Positions 54,182-64,000 of a stretch of DNA of 64,000 nt are shown in pieces. A program made the translations under genes and the position numbers. Numbering within the stretch: position 1 is the stretch's first letter; each line of letters opens with the position of its first letter. Under the pieces are notes generated by a model that worked only from the letters and a program-made list of their open reading frames with translations, ran no database searches and was not told the origin of the DNA. The DNA is from Aotearoamyces nothofagi (Eukaryota; Ascomycota; Leotiomycetes; Leotiales; Tympanidaceae), in NCBI GenBank assembly GCA_015345905.1, contig JADDTR010000002.1, positions 372,001 through 436,000 of the forward strand. Reading direction: 5' to 3'.

Positions 54182-55300
54182 ATCTTTACTTTTTACTCCA
54201 CAAGAGGTTATATAAAGCATTTGTCTATCTTGTCGACTTCTTTAATTTTTGAACTTCTATGAAATAAGCGAGATCCGATGTCCACGATGCACTAAGCGAA
54301 CCGTTGCTAAGGACTACTAAGGTCTGGATTGCTACGACTCGACCGCAGAAATCCGTATATTTGAAAGGAAATCCTATTGACAATTGAGTTTAATCAGAGG
54401 AACTTTACAAACCAGGATCGTCTCGAACCTGCTCGTGGTTGTTAATATATCAATAAAAGCCGTTGTAAGAACCGAGGCCACGACCCCTGTAGTATAGACT
54501 ATATCTGTAACCTTGGTAGAACTACTTTTACTATTATATCGATTGATGGGCAACGGAAACATCTATCAAGCAAAAGAAATACTGTTTGATACTTCCTTCT
54601 ATGATCCGTCTAACGGAGTCCGTTGGACCCTTTCGCAGTCTCTAGATAGAATACGTCGACTACTAGTAGTAAATACATATATCAATAATCAGTAATTGGA
54701 GATTCGAGACTAGAGTATTTATTACTAATATTAGCTTGCTCAGCAGAAGAAAGCAACAGCATGTCGGATTATTGAATATATCCTTTAAAAAACTTCGAGG
54801 TTTTTGAGCAGGCATCTCTTTTATATTAACACCTTAATTTCGCCAAAAGAAATAGAAGGCAGCTAAGAATCATTTGATGCTGTCTCTTACAACAAGGAAT
54901 AACTCCGGCTTCTCCACTTAGTGACAGTGTCCATGATATATGATGTTGACAACGACAGCTAACAATGCCGAAGGTCCCGTGCGAGGGTAGTCCTGCGACG
55001 GCATGCTTTCTGAGCGTGATATTACGGCGATGGCACGAAGATCAAGTCACGTTCCAATTACTCCGGAGCACGGAAAGGATAGTCATTTATTTGATATTCG
55101 ATAAGATTAAACAATCCAGGGCCTTCCCTCATGACACATGTCATGTCCTCGTCGTCCTGAATAGACTTCAGTTGGCGTGTCCGCCCCGGGAGAAATAGGC
55201 AAGGCGGCAGGTGAGGGTAGATGTCTGCATGCGCGCGGAGGAACGATTCTCGGCTTCGCTCGGCAAAGGCGACGACGGACGCTGTTGCGATTGCATGCAG

Positions 55301-55305
55301 CCAAT
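55301..55305 (+). promoter_or_regulatory. CCAAT box upstream of SDHA
   Basis: CCAATGA at 55301-55307 fits the fungal HAP/AnCF site and lies about 130 bp before the SDHA start codon. Respiratory and iron-sulfur genes including succinate dehydrogenase are known targets of the HAP complex in Aspergillus. Function here is inferred. Confidence 0.5.
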
Positions 55306-55433
55306 GAGAGAAGTTCCATTTTATGTACTAAGCAACGATTATATTTCCAGTGTTGACCTCATTGATTTACCTTCCACACGCGTGCGGATCTAATCTGAGG
55401 CCCTCTCTTCTTCTGGTGCCAACGTTATCCAAT

Positions 55434-57660
55434 ATGTCTTCAATAGTAATGCGCCGGCTCACATTTGCTCCTTCGGTATGCTATTGCTCGCTCTATCCCA
55501 GATCTCTGCGCCGCTTCCCTAACCCGGATGATAGCTCTCGAAGACTCTGAAGAGCCAGACCAGGACATTCTCTTTGACAAGACCTGCAGGTAAGCACCTC
55601 TGCACTTCACACAACTGGATTGCAGTTATTGATAACATACCCGAAGCTGGAATCATCACACACGCACCCCTCCGCGCAAAGGAAGCATCACCTTTCAGTG
55701 CTCACCAATACCCAGTTATCGTACGATCCACCACGTTCGAATTTTCATTGATACATTTCTAACCTCTGATATAGGATCACGAGTATGATGCTATTGTTGT
55801 TGGTGCCGGTGGAGCCGGTCTGCGAGCAGCATTTGGTCTTGCTGAGGCAGGGTTCAATACAGCTTGTATATCGAAGCTTTTCCCTACTCGAAGTCATACA
55901 GTAGCGGCACAGGGAGGAATTAATGCAGCCTTAGGAAATATGCACGAGGATGACTGGAGATGGCATATGTATGACACCGTAAAGGGCTCAGATTGGCTCG
56001 GGGACCAGGACGCTATTCATTACATGACGAGAGAGGCGCCAGCCAGTGTCATCGAATTGGAGAACTATGGGTGTCCTTTCTCAAGAACCGACGAAGGAAA
56101 GATGTAAGGTACCCTGTTTCAAAAAAAGTCGAATACCTAAGACTAATTTCGCCAAGTTACCAAAGAGCCTTTGGTGGGCAATCTCAAAAGTTCGGAAAAG
56201 GTGGTCAGGCATACCGATGCTGCGCTGCTGCAGACAGAACCGGACACGCTCTTCTGCACACTCTTTACGGGCAATCGCTAAAACATAACACGAACTATTT
56301 CATCGAATACTTTGCTCTGGATCTGATAATGGAAGACGGTGAATGCAAGGGTGTTCTTGCATATAATCAAGAAGACGGCACGCTTCATAGATTCCGCGCC
56401 CACAACACTGTTTTAGCCACTGGTGGTTACGGCCGTGCATACTTCAGCTGTACATCTGCGCATACCTGTACAGGCGACGGAACGGCTATGGTAGCGCGAG
56501 CCGGTCTACCCTTACAAGATTTAGAGTTCGTTCAATTCCACCCAACTGGTATTTATGGAGCTGGCTGCTTGATCACTGAAGGGTGTCGTGGTGAAGGTGG
56601 ATACCTCCTCAACTCCGAGGGTGAGCGATTTATGGAAAGGTATGCCCCTACCGCCAAGGATCTTGCCAGTCGTGACGTTGTTTCTCGATCAATGACCATG
56701 GAAATCCGCGAAGGCCGTGGTGTTGGCCCGGAAAAGGACCACCTCTATCTTCAGCTCAGCCATTTGCCAGCTGAGATTCTCCACGAACGTCTCCCTGGTA
56801 TTTCAGAGACAGCATCTATTTTCTCTGGTGTCGATGTCACAAAGCAACCAATCCCTGTTCTACCAACTGTCCACTACAACATGGGTGGTATTCCTACGAA
56901 GTATACTGGTGAAGTTCTCACAGTTGATGCTGAGGGGAAGGACAAGGTCGTCCCTGGTTTATTCGCATGTGGTGAAGCTGCTTGCGTTTCCGTCCATGGT
57001 GCCAATCGTCTAGGAGCCAACTCATTGCTCGATCTGATCGTTTTCGGCCGTGCTGTATCACATACTGTTCGCGACAACTTTGAACCAGGCATGCCCCACA
57101 AGGAGATCAGTGCTGATGCTGGCGCCGACTCGATCGCCGTGCTCGACAAAATCCGAACTGCCGATGGGCCAAAGAGCACATTCGAAATCCGAGCATCTAT
57201 GCAGAAGGTTATGCAGACCGATGTCAGTGTTTTCCGAATGCAAGAATCGCTGGATGAGGGTGTCCGGAGAATCAAGGAAGTCGATCAATCATTCTCACAA
57301 GTTGGAACCAAAGACCGAAGCATGATTTGGAACTCGGACTTGGTTGAGACTTTGGAACTGAGAAACTTGTTGACTTGCGCGTGAGTATCCTTATTCCTAA
57401 TTTGAACTGCTCAATCATTTGCTGACTGTTATATGTATAGCGTCCAAACTGCCGAGTCTGCAGCAAACAGAAAAGAGTCTCGTGGTGCGCATGCCCGAGA
57501 GGATTACCCAGAACGAAATGACAAGGAGTGGATGAAGCACACCTTGAGTTTCCAGAAGACTCCACATGGAGAGGTTGACTTGAAGTATAGGGCCGTCGTC
57601 AGCCACACCTTGGACGAAAATGAGTGCAAGGCAGTTCCTCCATTCAAGCGTGTCTACTAG
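55434..57660 (+). CDS. sdh1: Succinate dehydrogenase flavoprotein subunit, mitochondrial
   Basis: Model: join(55434-55475, 55535-55589, 55647-55720, 55775-56103, 56157-57380, 57441-57660), 647 residues. It is the FAD subunit of complex II, oxidising succinate to fumarate in the TCA cycle. The first three exons give a mitochondrial presequence ([32 protein letters not shown]) followed by [22 protein letters not shown]-binding [12 protein letters not shown] is at about 67-78; the FAD-linked His is H98 in [11 protein letters not shown]. Then [58 protein letters not shown] and [20 protein letters not shown]. The C-terminus is [12 protein letters not shown]...PPFKRVY. The five introns (53-60 nt) were placed by frame and by the highly conserved protein. 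Intron 4 uses an AAG acceptor. Length fits the family. Confidence 0.96.
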
Positions 57661-58168
57661 TATCTTTCCGTATGATCTCGATGTGCTGTTAAAGCTTTCG
57701 GGTGTAGCATAGGTGCAGGCAGGGTAGGGTTAAATTGTTTTTATACGTTCATGCTTATAGCTACAACAATGCGAAAAGTCGGAATAATATATCCTAGACT
57801 TCTAGCATGCGTAAAATAAATATATGATAGCTCTCATGCTAAGTCTTCGGACACTAGGAAGCTTGACGACGCCTTTTGGGTGTCTGGACGTCAAGTGGGC
57901 AAACAGGGTTCCTCGTCAGATCTGTAACCATTTGGGAACGATAAGTGAACCGAGCTGAAGGTTTTTGGATCACTCTTTAAAATAGTGTAACTAAGATAGA
58001 TAACTTAAATGAAGTTTCTGCTCAATCGCTAATGCCTTAATCGAGAGAATGTCTCGTTGGCCTATAATGCATCATGTCGTCGTCATCTAAATGCTGTAAT
58101 ACGAATAAGTACCAATCAATACCCGAGGCATCAATAGTTACCCCACTGCAACAGTCATGTATATCTAT
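57661..58168. other. Intergenic region between convergent genes
   Basis: 3' flanks of SDHA and the PX gene. No gene or repeat is seen. Confidence 0.6.
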
Positions 58169-61100
58169 CTATTCCGAGAGGACCATCCTCAACATAGCAA
58201 TGAAGCTTTCCTGCAACTTATGTACCTCTGATACCTCTGGCTTTACGGGCTCGCCCGCGCTTCTCCTCAGATGATCCTGCTTTTTTGCCCTCCGCCTCCT
58301 CTCTGCAACGATGGGATCAAGCTCATCGGTGTCATCATCTTCGTCATCTGATTCAGAGTCTTCGTAATCTATGTCTTCCAAATCCATTTGGTCAAGGCCA
58401 AAATCGCTGCTCTTGAAAGCAATCACCCCCGGAGCTATCTCCACATTGGTACCTGTACCTTCAGCAGCCATCTTTTGCCGTGTCTTATCCTGATGCCATT
58501 TCTTTCGTGCCTCTTGCCATGAAATGAGCTGCTCGATTTCATAGAGAGCCTTTTTCTGATCGATTTGATTGACAGAGACAGCCCCAGCAAAGAGAGCATT
58601 GATATCAATCTTTCCGCCCTTTGGACCCTGTCGCAAGAACTCAAGGATGCCCTCAATCCAACCCATTAGCTTTTCGAAAAGTCCATTGTCGTGGAGGTGC
58701 ACTTCGTGAACAAACTTATAGAAGTTATGTTCATGGCGTTGGCAAAGATCGATGAAGGCTTGTACTGTCTGGTTGGGATCGGCGGATACGTCCTGCTCTT
58801 GACACCTCTCAACAACCTAACTCTGTTAGCAAGTGGCTCGATAGCCTTGAGGTACTTACTGACCTGTATCATATCATCGATAAACATAGAAAAGTCTGTG
58901 ACGCTGTTGTAGACATTTGCCGACTTGTAGACACGGACGAGGGGCTCATAGAATATCGTGAACAGATCTCGTAGAAGCTGAAGCGTAACGGGCTCTTCGA
59001 TCATGCTTAGCATCATAGACTTGTCGCGCTGTCGCGTATAGAGCTTGAGGAGCTGTTTAAGATACGAGAAGAGCTGCGCTCCTTGCTTCATCTCTTCATC
59101 AACATTGTCAATAGCGTTGTTCCAAGCAACATACGCATTGAAAATTTTGCCAATCTGCTCCCCGTTCAGAGGCGGCTCAATGAGCTCTGATCGAAGGATC
59201 GCCACAATCAGATCTACATTGTCGGTTTGAGCTTCAGATCGAATGTTGTTTTTAACCTCCACTGAATTGTAGGTAAACGCCTTAAGCTTCTCACAGAAGA
59301 CTGGTTCGCCGATCTTTGCTGCCACACCATCAATCGACTTTTGGAAGGCTCTGATCCCATCATTCAACGTAAGAGAAAATATCCTCTGCATTAATGACCT
59401 GGCTCCAAAGGGTTGCGCAAGGAAGATATCCAATATGCTTGCCATCACCGCCGCGGGATTGGCAATGCGGATAGCATTCTTAATAATTGTATATGGTATC
59501 ATCGAATGTGCTTTCTTTGCTTGCGCGAATACCTCTGGTGAATTATCCTCAGCTAAGAAAAGATGATAGATGGTTGCTGCAACTTCTATCCGGAGCCACT
59601 CTGCAAACTTCTGATACTGAATACTTAGATCTTGTATTGTATCTTTGACCTTAATTTCCTTAAAGAGGTTTGTCAAACCGTTCCTCTCAATGATGTCCTG
59701 TCGGAATCTTTGAAAATTTCAGCATTGCTAGAAGAAATAGACGCAAGGTATAAACTCACTCTTCCATATACACATCTAATTCTGCTGCACGCTTTCGGGC
59801 GATTTCGTAGAACTGTTTCTGCTCTTGAAGTCGCTTCTCATCCATAAGTTTACGACGCTCAATATCGAGCACGTCTTCATCCTTTGGGGTTATAGGTTGG
59901 AATGTCAAGAAATCCTGAATGGTCCGGGTTTGCGCGATCTGTGGATTCTGTAATAGGGACCGCAGGAATGCCCTGAGTGATATACGCTGACTTTCGCGGA
60001 AGAGCAGAACAGGCTTCGTAAAGAATTAGCAGATGATATGTCAGGATATACGATTGATTCGTACCTCTTCAACAGAAAAGCTTCGCCCATCTGGTGATTT
60101 TTGTCCATCAATGGAAGATCGAGGAGATCCCTTCATACTGGAAACTCTAGATGCTGAACGTCGGTGGTCTGAGAGCCTCTGGAGTTAGCTCGATTATTAT
60201 AACTACAAGGGAGGATGATGTTCTTACCACGCGGTACAAGGCCCCTCCTAGACCCTAACCCGTCCACTCGATCTGCTGGTAGTGTACTCATAGTGGATAC
60301 AGATGATAAGGAAGAGGTATCGTCATCATTTCCACCCGTAACACTGCTGAACAAATTTGAAGCAGTTGAACTTTGCTTATTTTTCCTAGGCAGAGCGGGG
60401 AGAACTTTCCCCGGGAGTTCCGTATGTAACTTTTTGTACATTTTTACGAAGTCCCCATATCGGCGGCCAATGTAATGTTCTAACTCCCCTTTCCTTTTGA
60501 CACGAAGTAAAAATTGCTAGAATAAAATTAGTCAGGCGGCAATATCACATTATAGTAATAGCTAAACACATCATGGATCTAGGACCATTTCGTTTGGGGA
60601 CTTACTGCGTGCTTATGATATCTTATATTCCTTTTTACTTGTACAGTTCCAACGCCAGCAACATTCACGTCCCAACCATTGATATAATTGCCTTCGGGAA
60701 GTGTAGAAAGAACTCCGTGCTCAATAGCGCCGCTCTCCACAACTTCAAGTTCCGAGAATCGAATCCGTTCCTCATAACCGGAAGCTGTGGGGATTCCAGA
60801 AACCATCATCAGTTCTACCAGCTTTTGACTTTTCAATGCCAATTTTCTCCGTTTCGTTTCCTCCAGGCGGTCCTCGGAAGAAGATATATGCTTTTTTGCG
60901 AAGGATTCTAAAAACTGATCCAAAAGAAAAGGTGTCAGCGGAGATGGACTTTGGAGGTCTGAATGCATAGACTACCCACCACCTGCAGTTTGTCTTGCCA
61001 GAATTCCTTCTCCCTAGCTTTATCTAGGAATGGGAACTCTCGCACATGATGCACAAAGATATACCGTAGTATGGGTAGATCTGAGTCTAACGGTGATACT

Positions 61101-61406
61101 TCCCCGAATTCCGAGCGGAATGGGGCCCCGAATCTTTGCAGAGCAGTTGGTGAGCTGAGTTCGTTGATTTCGTAAGTAACTTGCTGTCCGATCAGTTCGC
61201 GCTTGAGGTCTACAGTATGTCAGTTATTGGTGTCAACTATCTGATGTGCAGGCGTGCGTACAATGCTCTTGCTTGCCAGTAAGAATCTGGCTGTTGGGAA
61301 GAGCAGCGCTCTTCTCGCGGACTGGCAAGACAGCATCGCTTCCCACCGTCGCAGAACCATTCGCGACTGTCCGGCTATCATGTTCTGCTGTGTTAGATGT
61401 TGCCAT
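58169..61406 (-). CDS. PX-domain protein with PX-associated domains (YPR097W/Lec1-like)
   Basis: Model: complement(join(58169-58816, 58864-59707, 59760-60013, 60065-60168, 60228-60516, 60606-60914, 60983-61209, 61262-61406)), 939 residues. The yeast relative YPR097W/Lec1 is a lipid-linked PX protein of the endosomal/Golgi/mitochondrial surface. Order: MATSNTAEHDSRT; an N-terminal PX-associated helical domain (EHYLKRELIGQQVTYEINEL, FVHHVREFPFLDKAREKEFW); a PX domain at about 190-280 (FLLRVKRKGELEHYIGRRYG, DFVKMYKKLHTELPGK). Then a Ser-rich linker and a long helical C-terminal domain (LFRESQRISLRAFLRSLLQ, IPYTIIKNAIRIANPAAVMA, FIDLCQRHEHNFYKFVHEVH, GWIEGILEFLRQGPKGG). It ends in an acidic tail. 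Seven introns of 47-89 nt all preserve frame; the junction at 60168 uses the second AG after the branch site because only that one keeps the frame. Phosphoinositide binding is inferred. Confidence 0.9.
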
Positions 61407-62236
61407 CTTATGGGCATTAACTCCCCTGGGCAATCTGAGAAAGGTGTTGGTAATTGAGGAGACCCGGAAGCCTGCCAGTTATCTGGGACGGCAAGGCTCC
61501 TTCGCTTGGTGGGGACGGCTTCTTGATTGCCAACGTATGTAGTAGTGTTTATCTCCACTTAGCGGGGTAAGCTTGGATGGGTGTAAGATTATTACAAGCT
61601 GAGGATTACTGGCACAGTTATTCACTGTGTTCGGTTAAAGCAACTGTTGTACCTGGGCACATTACGAGGGCAAATTCTGCAAATGGGAAACTTCGCAGGG
61701 TGATAGAGCACGCCAGAACGCAGGAAACCAACTTGCCGCGAAGGTTTGGCACCTGCAGCATGCGCTCTAAAAACTTTTAGCAGGGCGTCGGGGGTGTGCC
61801 GGGGCGTGCAGGGATCGTTGGCTAGTAGTGAGTGACGGTGACGTTGCTGCCGACGACGGCGTTCTGTAAATAGCAATAACTCAACAGGTCACGCAGCTGG
61901 GGAATGAAACATTTTTCATCATCCAGCTTTTACAACGGCGACGGCTATGCAGTCTGACCAGGCGCAAGTGATCTTTTGGCATGCCAAATACTTGCTGTTA
62001 CGGTATTATCCCTCCATGAATGGAGTAGGTTGTGACTGCCTCCACGCTCTGTTTCCACTACGAATGATCTCTCGACCATATGATGGTCTCAAATGGCAAC
62101 TGCCAACAAAACATCGGCTGGATAATCTGGGAAGTGAGACACTAATGGCTAAGTATAAGACTTGTCATCACGCATAAGCCGATTAAATCCAGGACTTTCA
62201 GGATTGTAGCTTTGGCAAGAATCACAGGCATATAAA
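61407..62236. other. Intergenic region
   Basis: Promoter of the PX gene and 3' flank of the next minus-strand gene. No gene, repeat or RNA is supported. Confidence 0.55.
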
Positions 62237-63461
62237 TTATAGCTCATCGAATGCTCTCAGGCGAGGGTCGTCCTCTAGAGGCTCTACAGGTTCCGCAGGC
62301 CTTCGTAACTCCTCTAGGGCCTGCAAGATAGACTTCTTGAGATTAACAGTCTGGTTGAGCAGTTTCCCTTCAACTTCAGACATGTTCACAGCGATGTCTG
62401 GCGCGTCCAGTCCCTTCGTCGCCCCCTGGCCTTGCGTTCGAGCAAGAACGTACTGGAAAACAAGCCCGCCGACCAGAACCAAGAGAACCGTAGCGATCAC
62501 TCCCCATAGTACCTTAATTCTGTTGCGTGTTTTCTCCTGCCACTCCCCTTCCAACTTCTCCCAGCTTTCAACCTTTTGCCTGACAATTTCCACCTTCTTC
62601 GCAAGTATTTTGACCTTTTCCCGGCCTGTTTGAACCCTGGCTTGAAGGCCTTCGATTTTGAGTTGTTGTTGATTAAAGTCTTCCATGCCATCTAACTGAG
62701 TCTTAATGTCCGTAACGACGTCCTGCGATTCCACCTTGAAATTGTCATTCAAACGCCGTGCCATTGTCGCCAGTTCCTTTAAGGAAAGTATAGTGCTTTG
62801 CAGTGTACTGAGCTTTTCAAGGACAGAATAATATGTATTGTCTAGGCGTCTCGTTGTATCGCTTGAGAGGGTGTTCAAATATGCCAAGGATTTATTCAAC
62901 TCCCTGTTTTAAGTTGTTAGTAAGAAATATGGACGGCTGAATGAGAATGGCTTACTGAGCACGCAAGATGCCTTTCTCCCTCTCTCGCTTTACCTCACTC
63001 TCTTTGATAATGCGCTTTTCCTGCTGCGGCATTGCCATGGCCGAAGTATTATCTACAGACCTAAGGAGGCTTGCTCTTCTAGTGCCACTACGACTATCAT
63101 CCGATGTCACGCCCTCGTTTCGACTTCCTTCGGGTGTAGTGCTAAGATATAAAATAGGTGCTTCACTGCGGGGGACCTTCTCTTCCCTATCTCTACGATA
63201 TAGGTGAGGATAGTAGTGATGGGAGTCGTGCACATCATGCTGTTTCGTAGTAGTGGGTGGGGGGATTTCTGAAATCGATCGATGTAGTTGATGCCGCGGT
63301 CGCGGGGGCGAGACATACCCTGGGAGCTCAGCAACATTTTTTGACATTATTGGCTGACTTCGGGCCCCTGTAGGATGTGATGTGTCTTCCATTGAATGAG
63401 AAGTCACCGACGATACTTGAATCTGTACGGCTAGTGGAACAGCCGACAATGCAATTGACAT
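62237..63461 (-). CDS. Coiled-coil protein with one C-terminal membrane segment
   Basis: Model: complement(join(62237-62903, 62956-63461)), 390 residues from the ATG at 63461. Two later ATGs (MEDTSHPTGARSQ, MSKNVAELPGY) are also possible starts. The 52-nt intron (GTAAGC..AACAG) joins GILRAQ to ELNKSLAYLNTL. The first 150 residues are disordered. Residues about 150-295 form heptad-rich helix (LDNTYYSVLEKLSTLQSTIL, LQARVQTGREKVKILAKKVE). One membrane helix at about 296-319 (LWGVIATVLLVLVGGLVFQY) is followed by about 70 residues. I do not recognise a named family. The layout recalls nuclear-envelope or ER-anchored coiled-coil proteins, which is only a guess. Confidence 0.8.
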
Positions 63462-63692
63462 GTGAATAAACGAGCATTAAATCGCCACGACGTTCTCAAG
63501 TAATGGCTTACAGTCTACAGGGGTTTTGCATTTTTCTCTTTCTTTTATACGAGCGATTGAAAAGATAGTGCGATGGCATGCTATGTACTATGTTTTTACT
63601 TCGTTTTCTATATGCTGCTAACCGGGTATTTCCCCCAACGCCATATCCACACTTTACGCCAGCAATGCTAATATTCGTTCTCTATCACCGTA

Positions 63693-64000
63693 TTACGATT
63701 TGAGCATCTTATTTCTCTTCTCCTTTCTCTTTAATCTCTCAACCCGCTTCCTGTGCATTGTTTCAGCCAACTTCTCGTACCGCGCCTTCTCTTCCTTCGC
63801 GGCCCGCTTGTCCTTAAGTGCTTGTATCCTCCTCTGATGGCAAGGTTAGAAATGTATGCTGATAATACGAATGCTACCGAGTAATGTACGTACCTGCCTC
63901 TCTGCTTCCTTCTCATCCTTCATCTCCTTCTCCTTAGCCTTTACTGTTGCCATAGCCTTTCGCTCCTCGACACGCTTTTCGTAAGTCGAATTGCCAGCTT
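63693..64000 (-). CDS. cgr1: rRNA-processing protein Cgr1, C-terminal part (cut by window edge)
   Basis: Partial: complement(join(63693-63833, 63894->64000)). Cgr1 is a small, very basic nucleolar protein needed for 60S pre-ribosome processing. Visible residues: [35 protein letters not shown], then after a 60-nt intron (GTACGT..ATCAG) [46 protein letters not shown] and stop. This is the diagnostic Cgr1 tail of Lys/Arg/Glu-rich coiled coil ending in [12 protein letters not shown]. The N-terminal part lies beyond 64000. Confidence 0.92.

Larger units (their letters stand above)
54166..55433. other. Intergenic region upstream of SDHA
   Basis: A/T-rich to about 54900, then the SDHA promoter. No other gene is supported. 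Confidence 0.55.

Noticed and set aside
1-64000. Intact transposon, LTR element, virus-like element or CRISPR array
   Set aside because: No transposase, reverse transcriptase, integrase, capsid or Cas-like frame and no long terminal repeat pairs were recognised by eye.

Overview
The window is nuclear DNA of a filamentous ascomycete (Pezizomycotina, most likely Eurotiomycetes). The signs are short GT-AG introns of about 47-96 nt with CTAAC/CTGAC-type branch sites, long disordered Ser/Pro-rich fungal proteins, and a gene set typical of this group (Kcs1, Cdc11/Nud1, Pex6, Dib1, SdhA, Lec1-like PX protein, Cgr1). It is ordinary chromosomal gene space. I see no bacterial genes, no CRISPR array and no recognisable intact transposon or virus-like element.

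Layout. 1-1889: repeat-rich intergenic DNA. 1890-4674: a peroxisomal-type flavin amine oxidase (+) and a ketopantoate reductase (-), converging. 6045-8073: a protein that starts like APC/C subunit Cdc26 but runs on for about 600 residues. 9168-10220: conserved fungal protein. 11129-15246: inositol hexakisphosphate kinase Kcs1 (-). 17117-20500: large disordered fungal protein (-). 21027-21956: small rhomboid protease (-). 22560-28394: SIN scaffold Cdc11/SnaD (+). 29258-30143: Cys-rich zinc-binding protein (-). 30568-34254: single-pass membrane protein (-). 37299-38806: GT34 Mnn10-like mannosyltransferase (+). 39320-43692: peroxin Pex6 (-). 45616-47958: steryl ester/acyl lipase (+). 48277-49591: threonine aldolase (-). 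50851-51476: U5 snRNP protein Dib1/Dim1 (-). 52375-53529: GRF zinc-finger protein (-). 54022-54165: tRNA-Tyr (+). 55434-57660: succinate dehydrogenase flavoprotein (+). 58169-61406: PX-associated protein (-). 62237-63461: coiled-coil tail-anchored-like protein (-). 63693-64000: the 3' part of Cgr1 (-), cut by the window edge.

The most striking feature is the tRNA-Tyr(GUA) gene at 54022-54165. Besides a 13-nt intron in the canonical place after position 37, it carries a 56-nt insertion inside the T stem. The insertion has the form of a spliceosomal intron: GTAAGA donor, GCTAAC branch site, ACAG acceptor. Removing both pieces gives a perfectly paired tRNA-Tyr. A Pol III tRNA gene split by an mRNA-type intron is not something I know of; the nearest parallel is the mRNA-type intron in fungal U6 snRNA genes.

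Gene models were built by hand from reading frame, splice signals and family knowledge. Exon boundaries are given in each entry. Intergenic stretches of 0.5-3 kb often contain short degenerate tandem repeats rich in GTACAG/TGTAG words.
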